A DNA stretch of 64,000 bases, taken from positions 1,116,001 to 1,180,000 of the forward strand of contig NBBA01000008.1 in the NCBI GenBank assembly GCA_002794785.1, written 5' to 3'. A program made the translations under genes and the position numbers. This document shows, piece after piece, positions 32,058 through 43,794 of the stretch (its first letter is position 1; every line of letters starts with the position of its first letter). The DNA is from Coniferiporia sulphurascens. Lineage: Eukaryota; Basidiomycota; Agaricomycetes; Hymenochaetales; Hymenochaetaceae. The notes under the pieces are model-generated. The model searched no databases. It was given only the letters and a program-made list of their open reading frames with translations, and had not been told where the DNA came from.

Positions 32058-35000
32058 TCACGACCTAATCGTAAGGTCCCTCCGCTTCCTCAACGCGCCC
32101 TCATACGCCTTGCACAGGTACTTGACATAATCGATATCGGCGCCGCACGCGGGGCCGGCGACGACGAGACGGTGGTGCAGCAGCTCGAGGTCCCGGAACG
32201 TGAGCAGGGGCGGGACGCCGTCGTCGGGCACCTCGGACGGCGTTGACAGCCGCACGAGGGGCCGCGCTGCGAACAGGATCGTGCGCGAGCTGCGCATCGC
32301 GGGCTTCGCGCGCGGTACGGACACTGCGCGTGGTGTGTAGCGCGTGGCGAATGCGCGCACCAGCGCCATCGCGCGGTCGAGGTCGCCGTCGCTGTGGGGT
32401 GAAAGACCGGTTAGCAAACGGATATGTGTGTTAGCACGGGAGGGGGGAGGGTGCGTACAGAGTGAACACTCGAATCATGGCTGCGTAGGCGCGCTCGATT
32501 AGGCGCGCCATGCCGGCCCGCGGCTCGAGGGTATCCTCAAGCTTGCGGCACGCAGGCCAGATCTCCTCCGCGAACGCGTTCGCAAGCCTGCGTTCGCGCT
32601 CGTCGCCGTTATGCCCGCCGCACCGCTCGAGTGCCTCGACGTACGTGCGCAACGAGCGCTCAACACCGACGCGCGGGAAGAGTTCGCGGAACAGCCCACG
32701 CGCCTCCTCGAGCGAGCCATGCACGTAGTGCACCGAAAGGTATGAGTTCAGGAGTGGGGTATCGATCGCCACCTTCGAGAAGGCTCCCGACGCTAGAGGG
32801 ATTTCGCCGTACGGTGACGGGTCCCCTCTCCCTGTGTCCTCGAGAATACGCTCGAAAAGAGAATGCGCCTCCGCAATGACCTCCGCACGGGTTTGCGGCG
32901 GAGTCATGCCAAAGCGACCCTTTGAAAGAGGGACCTCCTCAATGGCTTTTTCTGACGTCGACGATTCAGCCTCGGCAGAACCGTCATCAACCTCGGCCAC
33001 GGCTGCCTCCTCGTCAACAATCTTCGTCTTCCCGCGCCGGAAGGGCGGCCTGTACGACGTGTACGCATGGAAGACGTGCATCATCATCTTCTCGTCCGGC
33101 ATGACAGCCGCCTCGCCGCCCGCACGTTCGCGCTCGCGGAGGTTCAGCATCTCCGCAAGAATCCAGCGTGTGCGGGCGAGGTCGCCACGCGTCTTCGCAG
33201 CAACAAGAAGCGCAGCGAACGTCGCGCGATCAGGCCGCATGAGGGGGTTGCCAAACGCGTCGCGATGCGCATCGAGCATCTCACGCGCAAGGCGGAACGC
33301 GTCGGCAGTGTGGTCACGCGAGCGTGCGCACGCGAGGATGACGGCGTTGTACGCACCGACACTCGGCGGGTGCTGTGCATCCTGGCGCATCTCCGTCCAG
33401 AGGTCGAGCGCGCGCTCGGGCTGCGCGGCATACGAAGACTGCCAGTAACCCGTCCCAGCGCACGCGCGGATCATGAGTGCATACAGATGTGCGTCGGGCT
33501 TCGGGTGCGCAACATAGCGCATGTGTGCAAAGAGGTCCCAGGCCTGTGCGCTGCATTGCGCCGAGTGGACGCAAAATAGTGCGCTGATGAGGCGGGTATA
33601 TGACTGAACAGGCGGGAGAAGTGCGAGTGCTTCGTAGTTGTGTAAAACAGTTAGGGCAGAGTTGACATCATATTCTGGATCGGGAGACTTCAGATGTGCT
33701 TTTATATGTAGGTCGCGTTGCCGCTCGGTAGGTTTCCCTGTGTACATTTAAAAAATTCAGCGCTGCATATGAAGGAGGTCGAATCCAACTGGTCGCGTAC
33801 CAATAAATTTATTGAAGAAGGCCACTATCCCAGGTACGCTCCCCTTTTTGGCGTAAGATGCTGCAACGTCATCCAACAGTTTTTCAGGAATTGTTGACCC
33901 AGACCGCTGCATCGTTTTAAACATTAGATACTTAAACATACGTTGGGGTTTACTCAAAACCCCTCACCTTCACAAGCTCCAGCGCATACTCCGCAGCTGC
34001 GAGGTCATCATCCTCGATCTAGAAAGATTGAAGAGCCGAACGCGTTAAACATACAAAAAAGGTGGGAAGGGAAACAAAGCACGCACACATGTACCAACAA
34101 GCGCATCCCACTCCTGCTGCGTCAGCAGCACGACAGGCGTAGATACCTCACCCACAACCTTCCTCGCACCCTCCATCGCCCGCACAACTTCCGACACGCG
34201 CAGCAAAATACCGTGATGCAGCTTCTGCGCATCGAGCAGCGGTACTTGCGCCTCCTCACTCTCCTCACTCTCAACGGCAGAGCCACTTTCTGTCCCCGAT
34301 GATGTCTGAGCCTGCCGAGCAGCTAGTCGAGCTGCAAACGACGTCGACGTTGAAGAGGCTGTCGACGCTTCGGCGCCGGTAGACGATGACGCCGCTCCAA
34401 TGCGCCGTACCACGCCCTCAAGTAAATCCTTCGGTGCGAGCGACGCAGGCGGAGTCGCGGCCTCGTGTGCGCCTACTTCAGGTACAGCGTGCGTAAGGAG
34501 ATCCATGTAAAGCGTCTGTAGCTCTCTCTCGTCATAGTGCAGCTCTACTTCCGGCCCTGCCTCCTCTTCTGTCGGGATTTCCATCTAGAGCGCAAAGAGA
34601 CAAGTACATGAACGTCAGTAGGGAATTGGAAAGAAGGGAGAGAGAAGGAAAGAAAGAAAAAGCCGGACGCACCTCTTCAACGGGTTGACGCATGAGTGCC
34701 TCCACGCGATTCTGCAGCAGCGCTACAGGGCCCGAAGGGCTCGGTATAGCATTTCGCGCGCGCGCATGCCTTGCTGCTCCACCCGGCACGCGTCTCTGCC
34801 GCTCACTGACGAAGAAAACAGACGTTGGAAGCAAGGAGAGGGAGCACACATCAGCACCAAACGCCATAAGCAAAACCCCCTTAAAACACAAGACGCACCT
34901 TGGCAAACGTGAAGGCCGAGCAGATACAGGGATAGGCGCAGTCGGGGGACGCAAGTACCCACCACGTACGTCAGGACGCGGGCCCGCAGCCTTTGGCTTT

Positions 35001-35152
35001 GGCTTGAGCGCAAGCGCAGAGGCGTGCGCGCCGCGGCACCAGGGCGCGTCAGGACGGCGCAAGAGCAGCGCAGGAGAAAGCTGTTGCCGCGTCTGCGCGA
35101 CGGCGAGGTCGAGCAGCGCGAGCGGGAGGTTCCAGTGCGGGCCAGACGACAT
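32058..35152 (-). CDS. Pentatricopeptide-repeat protein, probably mitochondrial
   Basis: Six or more exons on the minus strand. The first (from ATG at 35152) starts MSSGPHWNLPLALLDLAVAQ and is rich in Arg, Ala and Leu, consistent with a mitochondrial presequence. Later exons carry LHYDERELQTLYMDLL and LLTQQEWDALVGTC. The 438-residue exon (32455-33747) holds helical repeats of about 35 residues, for example SYTRLISALFCVHSAQCSAQ, HLYALMIRACAGTGYWQ, AYNAVILACARSRDHTADAF and TFAALLVAAKTRGDLARTRW, with the PPR spacing. It splices at about 32455 to DGDLDRAMALVRAFATRYTP and ends at TGA (32058-32060). PPR proteins bind organellar RNA and act in processing, stability or translation; the target here cannot be named. 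Confidence 0.75.
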
Positions 35153-36100
35153 GCTCTCCGAGTCGGTCCGGGATGTTCTGCACTTTTTTCTCTTTCCTCC
35201 GTTTCCTTCCCCGTTTTTCTCTCCTCTCCCACTTATTTCTCCGGACTTCGTGAGGTTCGTTTTAGTACTTTCGTAATTCGTCCCAGCCTTAGGCACGTCT
35301 GCCCCCCGTGTGCTGAATTTGAGCGTCGAGTGAGAGCAAAGACGAGAACCTGCCAACCGCCTGAGCCAGTGAAAGTGAGTGCCGCTTGCTAAAGCAAGAA
35401 TTTCTGCATCCGCTCGGTAAACGGTAATTGCCGAAACATCACACGAAATCGAGTAAAAATCACGGTTTATTTCTTATTTCTGTACAAGCTTGAAGACACG
35501 CCAAGGATCATAGACAACTAGGTGGGAGATGGATTTGTTGCATCCAAAATATGCGAATGGATTCAAGAGTGACAGAATTAAATAGTTGCCGCCGTACGCA
35601 AATACCGTATGGCGCAAAGTCTGAGTCCACTGTGCCACAAAATCCACACAATATTAATATTACAGTAATCAAAACCACCAATTCAAAGCCCTCAAGCGCC
35701 ACGGAACTCACATGCAGTATACGGGTTGTATAACTCCCAGGCCCCAAGCCCTGGCGGAGGTTATCCAATTATTCGTTACTGACAAACTCGACTCCAGCCT
35801 AGGTCCTTCAAGTTCTATGTAGAGAAAAAAAATCAATATTACCGACGTCTGTTCTTGATGTCTGTATTGTCCAAGCCGACTTTACAGTAAGCCAATGATC
35901 CGGATTTATGTACTTACGACTGACAGCGTGTTGAAAATTCAAACACAAAATCAAAATACATATATATTTATGCACGTCTTAACTGCGCTGTAGCCTGTCG
36001 GACTAGCTACTCTGGATCTCCTTTTCCCTTCCTCCGCTAGTCCGATGGAAAGTAGCAATTCGTTCATTAATTCACCTAAATTTTCGACCCAGTCCGTCCG

Positions 36101-36125
36101 TCTCGTCTCGTCTCGTCTCGTCTCG
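36101..36125. repeat. (TCTCG)5 microsatellite
   Basis: Five perfect TCTCG units. Confidence 0.95.
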
Positions 36126-36180
36126 GACCCCGAAGAGTCGCCCGGCCCCCCAACTACAAGCAAAAGCAAGCTTGCTACAG

Positions 36181-36204
36181 ACTCAGACTCAGACTCAGAC
36201 TCGG
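36181..36204. repeat. (ACTCAG) microsatellite, about four units
   Basis: Three perfect ACTCAG units and a fourth with one change. Confidence 0.9.
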
Positions 36205-36712
36205 ACTTAGTACTGAATCCTCTCGATCGTGCTCGAATCGCTGACCCATATAGGGTACCCCCGGCCTCCGAGTCTGAGTCCAAGTCTGATTCTCAGAACC
36301 AAAACCAGCAATATCAATCAGCCTTCCCTTCCCCTAACCCAAGCCGAGACGGCTCAGACCAAAATCGGGCCACACAAAAACAAAAACAAACAAAAGGAGA
36401 AAGAAGGAAAAAGAAAAGAGAAAGACGAAGATAAAAGCATCACAAAACAAAAGCACACGCACTCAACAAAAAAAAAGACAAAAAAAGGCACAAAGACAAG
36501 ACACGATCCCCGTCCCCGGCCGTCCGTCCGTCCCGGGACGACGGGCCCTCTCCTCCCCTCCGAGTCAGGCTGTAGCCCCCCTATCCCGACTCCGGTTCGT
36601 CCCACCCAATCCCATCCGAGCACCGAGACACCGAGCACCCCGCCGCACCCAATCGCACGTCCAGCCGACCCGCCACGGCCGGGCCGGCCGCTCGGGCCCA
36701 AGCCTAGGTCGG

Positions 36713-36734
36713 GATTGGATTGGATTGGATTGGA
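36713..36734. repeat. (GATTG)4 microsatellite
   Basis: Four perfect GATTG units plus GA. Confidence 0.95.
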
Positions 36735-36962
36735 GGTACAGTATCGCGTCGGCGTCGGCGCCAGTGAGAGACCGGCGTTCACGTAAACTCGCTTACGCGT
36801 ACGCTTACACAAGTACAGTTGTGTACGGTACACACGGTTAGGATCCCGCCCGTTCCCGTTCCCGTCGGTGCTGCCGCCTGCCGTGCCATCGAGCCATCGA
36901 GCGTCGAGCATCGATCGATAATTCCATATACATACGTTTATATACAGTACATGTATATGCCG

Positions 36963-36985
36963 CTCGGACTCGGACTCGGACTCGG
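36963..36985. repeat. (CTCGGA)n microsatellite
   Basis: Three perfect CTCGGA units and a partial fourth; a related CTCGAC run follows near 37004-37021. Confidence 0.9.
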
Positions 36986-37202
36986 CGATAGCACCTACGT
37001 AGCCCTCGACCTCGACCTCGAGGCTGACGAGTCGTACCTTCGCAATTGATTAGCCAATATATATACACATATCCAGGCCCGGCCAATTGAGTAACCGGCT
37101 GACGTTCAGCTTCTCTTCGATGGGTGGGTCGGTGGGTCGCACATAGGCCATAGGCCGTAGCACTTGCGATATACTGTAATACTGTATTTGTCAGTCATCC
37201 TC

Positions 37203-37227
37203 GATTCGATTCGATTCGATTCGATTC
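37203..37227. repeat. (GATTC)5 microsatellite
   Basis: Five perfect GATTC units. Confidence 0.95.
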
Positions 37228-37817
37228 AATATCCGGGCCCATTAGTCTAAAACGCAAATTCGCACTTGCACTTACACTTGACTTCGTTTTCTTTCTTTTG
37301 AGTTAATCGCACGACGGGATATCAATTGATCAATGATAGTCTGTATGTGGGTACGGTAACCGTCCACTAGTACTAATACTATGTGGTTGCGATGTACGGT
37401 GTACGAGACATGAGGCGAGGGGGATGAGGATGAGGATGAGAGGTGCTGGGTCGGTCTAGAGATGGAGGGCGGGTAACGGGTACAAGCATACGGGTACAGC
37501 GTACAACAGCGAATGCGGAATTGCAACGAGCAAATTTTAGAAATGCAAAATGAAAAAACGAAAAAGGCGAAAAGACGAACGGTCGGGTGGGGGATTTTTA
37601 AAAAGAGACGTAGAAGTATATGGATGCGATTGATCGTTGGACTGGGGTGACTCCGTCGAGCGAGCTGGAGTAAGTGTATGTGTGTGGGATGTGAAGTCAA
37701 AGCCGAAGCCGAAGCCGGGACCAATGAAGACGAAGAAGAGAAAAAAGATCGAAGCCCCAGTGTCAAATCGAAGTAAAAAAGAAAAAAAAAGAAGCAGAGC
37801 TAAAAACTAGCAGCCAT

Positions 37818-38890
37818 CTATACACTCGGCGTCCTCGGGTATCGACTCGAGCGACGGCGAGCGCGCAACAGGTGAACGGGTGGGCGAGTGGGCGTCACAG
37901 GCATCACCAGCGGACGACGCGAGTCGCGCAGACGACGCTGCTGCTTCGCATGCGCCTCGGCGAACAGCGCTGCAAGCGCAGCAGCACGGCCGGTCGTAAT
38001 GGCACAATCGTCCTCGTCCTCGTCGTCTTCGTCCTCCTCGGCCACGACGTACAGCCGCGCAGACGACGCGTTCGGGCTGTGGTACGGCGAGCGGGGCGCG
38101 TAGGAGTATCCGAGCCCGCAGTCGGTATCGAGCGAGCTGTCGCTCTCCGTCTCGCAGTCCGAGTCCTCGTCGTAGAACTCGAACTCGTCTTCGTCGACCT
38201 CTTCGATCGAGACTATCGTTTCTGCTTCCCTTGCAGCTTGTGCAGCACGTGCGAGGTGTGCGCGGAACGCGCGTTGGATTTTGATCGCGGCGTTGACGCG
38301 CTCGATAGGACGTACGCGGGGAGGTGGGAGGCGTTTCTGTACATCAAATTAGCTTTCGTAATCCCAGTCATGAAGAACGAGAGAAGACGTACGATAGCGT
38401 ATTCTGACGCAGCGGCGTCTTCGAGGCCCTTGTGCGCGAGGCGACGGGCAAATTCGAGACGGCGGAGACTTTCAAGGCGCGCCTGGCGTTGGCGCACAGT
38501 CTCTCTGAAGTCACTTCGGCGGCTAGCGGTACACGAGCACGGTGCGTCCTCCGTGTCCGTATCGTCCATATCCACGTCAAGGTAGTGACGCGGAGGACTG
38601 CGTCGCGATTGTAATTGCGACTGCGATTGCGCGTGTGATTGTGAGTCGTGCGACTGGAATGACACTGACGGCGTCTTCTTCGCTGCGTACGCCTCTGCGA
38701 GGATTTCCTCGCGTTCGCGCTCGAGAGCACGGAGGTAGAGCTCCTGTGGGGAGAGGGCACGTGCAGGGCTAGTACTAGGACTGGGCCTGGTGAGGCGGGC
38801 TGCGCAGGCGCAGGGCGAGGACGCGGGCTGTACAGTGCGGCGAGGGGTGCTAGGCCCAGCGGCAGAGGAGAAAGGCGGTGAGTAGATCAT
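37818..38890 (-). CDS. Small IQ-motif protein with acidic tail
   Basis: Two exons with a GT..AG intron near 38337-38391. Exon 1 has a Ser/Pro-rich start, then a helical Arg/Glu segment (LYLRALEREREEILAEAYAA) and a second one (RQRQARLESLRRLEFARRLA). Exon 2 begins with KRLPPPRVRPIERV and an IQ-type motif AAIKIQRAFRAHLAR, expected to bind calmodulin or a light chain. An Asp/Glu-rich stretch and a basic end (RRRSSRYPRTPSV) follow. The organisation recalls the IQ+BAG protein at 48.7 kb, but no BAG domain is visible. I place the start at 38890 (MIYSPPFSS) because a TTATAA box at 38981-38986 lies only 12 bp above the upstream ATG at 38968. No further function can be assigned. Confidence 0.65.
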
Positions 38891-41341
38891 TGCTAGATTA
38901 CTCGCTGGCGGTGGGCGGTGAAGTGAAATGCTCGGGGCGGGGCTTGTGGAAAAAGAGAGGCGGGGCAAGGGGCCCGATACTTATAAGCATGGAGGGGAGT
39001 CATTGTAAGCCGAGCGAGTTACGCAGCCAACACGGACGATCGCGGCGCAGCGGAGGGCTAGGGGTCGTGCCACTGGCTGGTCCACCATCTGCGGGCCCAA
39101 CGGCAATTCGGGGCGGTCTGCGCCGCGGATTGCGTCAGCACCGCGGAACTGCCTCCCGGCTACTTACACCCGTGCCGCGCACCGGCACGCAGAATCAGCG
39201 CGGGATTACCAGTAGTTGTTGGTCAGCTCGATTCACATTGTCAGCACCTTAGCAAGCCGAATCTTTCTCGTCCATTCCTCTGCCTACTCTTGTTCTTTCT
39301 CCGTCTTTCTTTCACCTTCTTCCAATTTCAACAATGCAGGTATTCCGTTCTATGATCTTGTAAACTTCTCTCGACAAGGCACCGTAGACACAGTTTTTTC
39401 ACAATTGAAGCCTACCCCGCGGTCGTCCGCCCTACGCGCCATATGCCAGCAGCCACACACCTGTGCCTTCCTTCCATCTACACGCTCCCTCCGACGCGAA
39501 CGGCCTTGCAGCTGCGGGAAGTTCAGGCTGCGGCCTTGCCCCTAAGAGTCGGCGTCGGCCGAACTGCGGTCTTGCCATTACACTTACGCAAGGCTGCAGC
39601 CGCGTGGCCAGTCGGACGCGCACGGACGGATGTGCGCGCGCGTGCGTGCGTGCGCGTTGATCGCATTTTTCCGCTCCGTGAGTCCGTGACCGTCCCCCCG
39701 CCTGCACCCGTCGGATACAAGCGGAGCCTGAACAGTGTTGGTGGCACACGCGCCGATCCGTGCGGGGCGAGCGAGTCCTCCCGTAGTCAAATTAGCCTTG
39801 TCAGGAATCAGGAACTAGAAATAGAATTAAAAAAAAAAAAAAAAAACCATATTTCTGAGCTCTGAATTCATCATCAAAGCGCCAGCGCTGACTTGTGCGG
39901 GAGTGATGAATATTCTGTCCAAGTCATACCGACTCACGGTTCTAAGCAACGTTGTGCGGTTATTACAAATGGATTGCTAATGCATCCGATGTCGCGATCG
40001 CTCGTATTAATTTGTAGAGTCCTCAGCTTATGATGATTGTGGCGGCCAACCAGGTTCCTCCCGTGTCCGACTGACTCGGGGCTCCCGAATCTATAGATCA
40101 CCTAGATAGTACTGTACCGGCACCGACTCGCTGTTTGTAAGCATCATATTAATGCCGATAGACTTGCGCCTCTCATCTAAATCTCGGCTACACAACTTGA
40201 AATCGCATTACCGCTCCGGGTCCACTCACAGCTGCTCGTAATCTCCGTTGATTACCGATCCTCGAAGCCTTGGACGATTGGTGTGCTGGAGTACATCATG
40301 ATGCGGTGTAATGGTATTGCAATAAGCATCACGTTTTCTTCGACCTCACCGCCCGGCACAGTACTGGTCTCAGTCTTGGGTTCGCACGCATTCCTCCCAC
40401 ACAGTCTCAGGCTTTTTGCGAGCGATTCGCTCAAGACTCAAGAGACGGGCATGAGTCATGACGACTACTACCCCGGACCAGCCTCAGTGACTGAGCTTTT
40501 CTCCTAGTCCAATAGGCCCCAGTCCCGACCCCGACCCCGATCCCGATCGCGACACCGGCTCTGATTACCATTACCTTTCCGCGATCATGATATGCTAACT
40601 TGAATATCAGTGGCCACACCGACCCGGGGCTCTCCGTGCGTATCGGAGACATAGGATGATAGAAGGCCGACCTCAATACATGTACTGTATGTACACTACA
40701 GCAGTACTGTATTGTGGTTGCTCTATCATGACTCGGATCCACTTTACCGTAGTTACAAAAATAAGAGAGGATTCTTTGAAATTGTGGCATTTTTACTACT
40801 GGGTCACCTATCCGCGTATGGATGTGGTTGAAGATGTCAGGAGAGGTGATATTCAAACAGGTATATAAATTTTTTTTAATTGTAGTGTTTTACAACTTTT
40901 CAGTGATGATTTTAAATAACTAAAACGAGCCAAAGAAACTCCTTTATTTATTTAGCACAAGCACAACTTGATCGTCAGGCCTAGGGGAAACAACTTGAAT
41001 TTTCTGATAGCTTTGCATTTACATAACCACGTATATAGATGACGTTCTCTGCGCGATCACGTGCTTACACGCACACCTTGTCGTGACCGAACGCGTCACG
41101 GAAACCCAACGGACGCGAGCCGGCGGCATCCTTCATGCCTTAGCGGGGCCTCCCTGAGGGATTAAGGCCAACCACCCCCATCTATCCCGCTGCGTCGGCG
41201 ACCATCAGCGTCGCAAAACACGTTCGTGCCCATCCACCCCATCATCTTATGGAGAATTGAAGGACCTAAAGGAAGATAGACGTAACACTCAGGCCGAGCC
41301 TGAGACGACCTCGAGTCGATTCAGATGGATCGGAGACTCAG
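38891..41341. other. Intergenic region, no gene found
   Basis: About 2.4 kb. It includes a TTATAA box (38981-38986) for the IQ gene, a GC-rich stretch around 39020-39200, an 18-base A run (39829-39846) that might be an old retroposon tail, and promoter sequence of the next gene on the right. Short frames, for example 39443-39865, are low-complexity and lack family features. Confidence 0.45.
41091..41096. promoter_or_regulatory. MCB-type element ACGCGT
   Basis: A perfect ACGCGT, the MBF (MluI cell-cycle box) binding core of fungi, lies about 246 bp upstream of the ATG at 41342. It suggests G1/S-linked expression but is a single six-base match. Confidence 0.4.
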
Positions 41342-43388
41342 ATGCCAGTGGAGGCGGAGACGGAGACGGCCGCGCAGAAGAAAGAGCGCCTCGATGTCGA
41401 GGCGAGCAGGCAGAAACGCCTCGCACGCGTCAAGGCGAAACACCGCGATAGAGGGGGGATATATACGCCTGCGGAGACGAACCCGTTGCTTGATATACTA
41501 CTTGCACGCGACGTGTCGGGGAGGTCGCCCGAGAAGGCGCGTCCGGCTCCGGCGAGTGGGAGAAAGTCCCTTTCGGCTGCTGCTGGGCGTGCCGTTAGGG
41601 ACAAAGATGGATTGGCAGCGAGATCCAAGCCTCGGGCTTCGAGCGGTAGGAAATCTGTCGCCGCTGCTGCCGCCGTCGCCGGCGCGAACGGGCTGGAGTC
41701 GGAGACGGTGTCCAAGACGAAGCCCAAACCACGAGCTAGTGGCGGGAGGAAATCCATCGCTGCAGCGTCGGCTACGGCGAGTACGTCCAATGTGCGCAGG
41801 AAGAGCATCGCTCCGCCAAAACAGGGTCCCGGTAAGGCTACTACTATACACGACGACGACGAAGATGAAGGGTCGAGGACGAAAGGTACCCCTTTCCTTC
41901 GGTCTGACTTCACCTCGCGCAACTCTGATACGCTCACAGCATTCGATAAGAAAAAGCAGAAACGGAAATCGGCCCCCAAGCCGGGCGCATCTACATCTAT
42001 GAGGAACAAGAAAGGCGCGAACTTGGATGCCGATATCTCAGATGTCGACGGAGCTATCAGTAGGCCCCTTTCGCTTTGCTCCGTCGTTTTGCCACCGCTC
42101 ATTCTATTATTGTGTCTACCAGGAGAGCCAGAAAGTGTAGCCGACGTGGCCGGACCGTCAACCGCACCGAAACATAGCTTAGATACAATCGACGGCGCCG
42201 ATGCACCCCCGCACAAGCGCGCGAGGACGAACGGAGAACCTGGTAGCAAAAGCGTGCAAGCACGGGGAAAGGGAACAAGAAAAGGAAAGGAGAAAGTACA
42301 CGCCAACGTCCTCGAAGCGGCCGACGGAGACGCGGTGGGAGATCTTCCCTCTGGCTCGGGGGCCGCGCGCGGCGCGGCACCGGCGAAGTCGAAGTCGAAG
42401 CCGAAGCCGAAGCCAAAGCCGAGGCAGCCGTTCCGGAAGAAAAAGCCAGAAGCAAGTACTGACGGTGACATTGGTACGGAAACTGGCGATGAGACGAAGT
42501 CGAAGACAGGTGGCTCCGGGAGAGGGAGAGGTAATGGGGCGGGCAAGGGTAAGGGTAAGGGGCGAGGGAAGGCAAAGAAGCCTGAGCCTGAGCCTGAGCC
42601 TGGGTCCGAACCGGAGGAGGAAATCCGACGCCCATCGTTTAAGCCAAACCTCGAGACCGTGCCCGAGGGTGCTTCCGAGAACGGCGAGGATGAAGCACAT
42701 GTACAAAATAGTCGACAGGGTACGCTCTACTTTCTGCTCTATTCACTTGTTTCTCCTATCGCTTTGCTATCGTCCTCCATTTTTCGTAGCTAATTTGGTA
42801 CATACAGGAGTCCCTGTCCTACAGAAACGCAGGCGCGAAGAGGACACTGCTGCAGTCCCCGTGCGGTCACGTCCGGACTTACGCGACGACGACGATACAC
42901 TACCGTCCGCGCGGAAGCGCTTAAAGCCTTTGATTTCCGAAACCGACGGAGACGCAGCTGCGACTGCGAAGGCAGGCCCGAAGCACAAGCCGCCTAGTCG
43001 CCCTCTCCAAGGTGACAAGGAAAATAACAAATACGCGGTGGACGCAAATACCTCTGAGGGTCCCGCCGTATCAGCTCCCCAGTCACCACCACCACCGCTA
43101 GACAAAGTCAGACCCAAAGGGAAGCCTGGACCCAAACCCAAACCCAGGGCCAAACCCGGACCCAAGCCCAAGCCCAAGCCCAAGCTCAAGCAGCGACTCG
43201 AACCCAAACTCAGACTCGGACCCGACTGGTCGGTGGCGGCGAAGTCCAAGTACGCGAACCTGCCGACGACGCTGATGAGTTCGCCGCTGCGTGCTCGTGA
43301 TAGCGAAGACGAGCTTGATTTCCTCTCGCGACCTTTCCCCTCCTCCCTCTCCACCACCCCTCCCATCTCATCCTCTCCCACGCATTAA
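41342..43388 (+). CDS. Basic low-complexity nuclear-type protein with RKS repeats and KEN box
   Basis: Three exons; introns at about 42060-42122 and 42720-42808 have GT..AG ends and keep the frame. The N-terminus holds a charged helix and a motif that looks conserved, GGIYTPAETNPLLDILLARD. Next come three similar blocks (SGRKSLSAAAG, SGRKSVAAAAA, GGRKSIAAASA) and a fourth RRKSIAPPK. Each contains R-K-S-[LVI], which fits the Aurora kinase consensus. Lys/Arg/Gly-rich and Pro/Lys-rich stretches follow (KPKPKPKP, GKGKGKGRGK), then KEN at 43017-43025 inside GDKENNKYAVD, and a C-terminus with SPLRARDSEDELDFLSRPF. The composition points to a nuclear, possibly chromatin- or kinetochore-associated protein. 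I do not recognise the family. Confidence 0.65.
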
Positions 43389-43794
43389 ATTATTTGTTTA
43401 CTCGCTATTAACTTTACCGTCTGTAACGGTATCACCTAGCTATAGTCACGTCCGTCTGCCAACTCCGAGTTGTGTACACACTTGCATTTCGCCATGTGCG
43501 CACCTGTATCATCGCATCACCATATAATGTTGCTAGAGTCATCCCATCATTACCCCATTCCCCTTCTTCCGTTCACCGTGACACATACATGTAGTAGTCA
43601 CTTGTAATACGATTATCGTCAGCCTGAGAGCATGCGTACCAGGGTTTAACGAGAGCCGAAAACTAAAGGTACCAGTAATGCGCAGAAACAGTAGTGATGG
43701 GCACGATCATTTCTATTCGTAATAAGTAGAAAGAAAAAAGCCAAAGATAGTACTTTTATGCTGTAAGAAAATATTAATCTATGTAACTACAAGT
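43389..43794. other. Convergent intergenic region
   Basis: A 406-bp gap between two converging genes; AT-rich, without coding features. It should hold both poly(A) regions. Confidence 0.5.

Larger units (their letters stand above)
35153..37817. other. Large intergenic region rich in microsatellites
   Basis: About 2.7 kb without a supported gene. The left part should contain the PPR gene promoter. The middle and right carry a cluster of 5-6 bp tandem repeats and homopolymer-like A and C runs (36380-36500). Frames such as 36354-36911 and 37272-37766 (minus) are low-complexity and lack coding features. The last few hundred bases are the 3' side of the IQ-motif gene. Confidence 0.5.

Noticed and set aside
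34692..35276. 194-codon plus-strand frame
   Set aside because: Antisense to the first exons of the PPR gene; no family features.
36354..36911. 185-codon minus-strand frame
   Set aside because: Low-complexity, overlaps microsatellites and A/C runs, with no splice context or motif.
37272..37766. 164-codon minus-strand frame
   Set aside because: Ser/Pro/Leu-rich frame in the 3' flank of the IQ gene; looks like UTR or simple sequence.
39829..39846. A-run as a retroposon tail
   Set aside because: No matching target duplication was found on either side, so it is left as a plain homopolymer.
41338..42546. 402-codon open frame on the minus strand
   Set aside because: It is antisense to the three-exon plus-strand gene. 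Its Ser/Pro/Leu-rich translation mirrors the Lys/Ala/Gly-rich codons of the real gene and it shows no domain.
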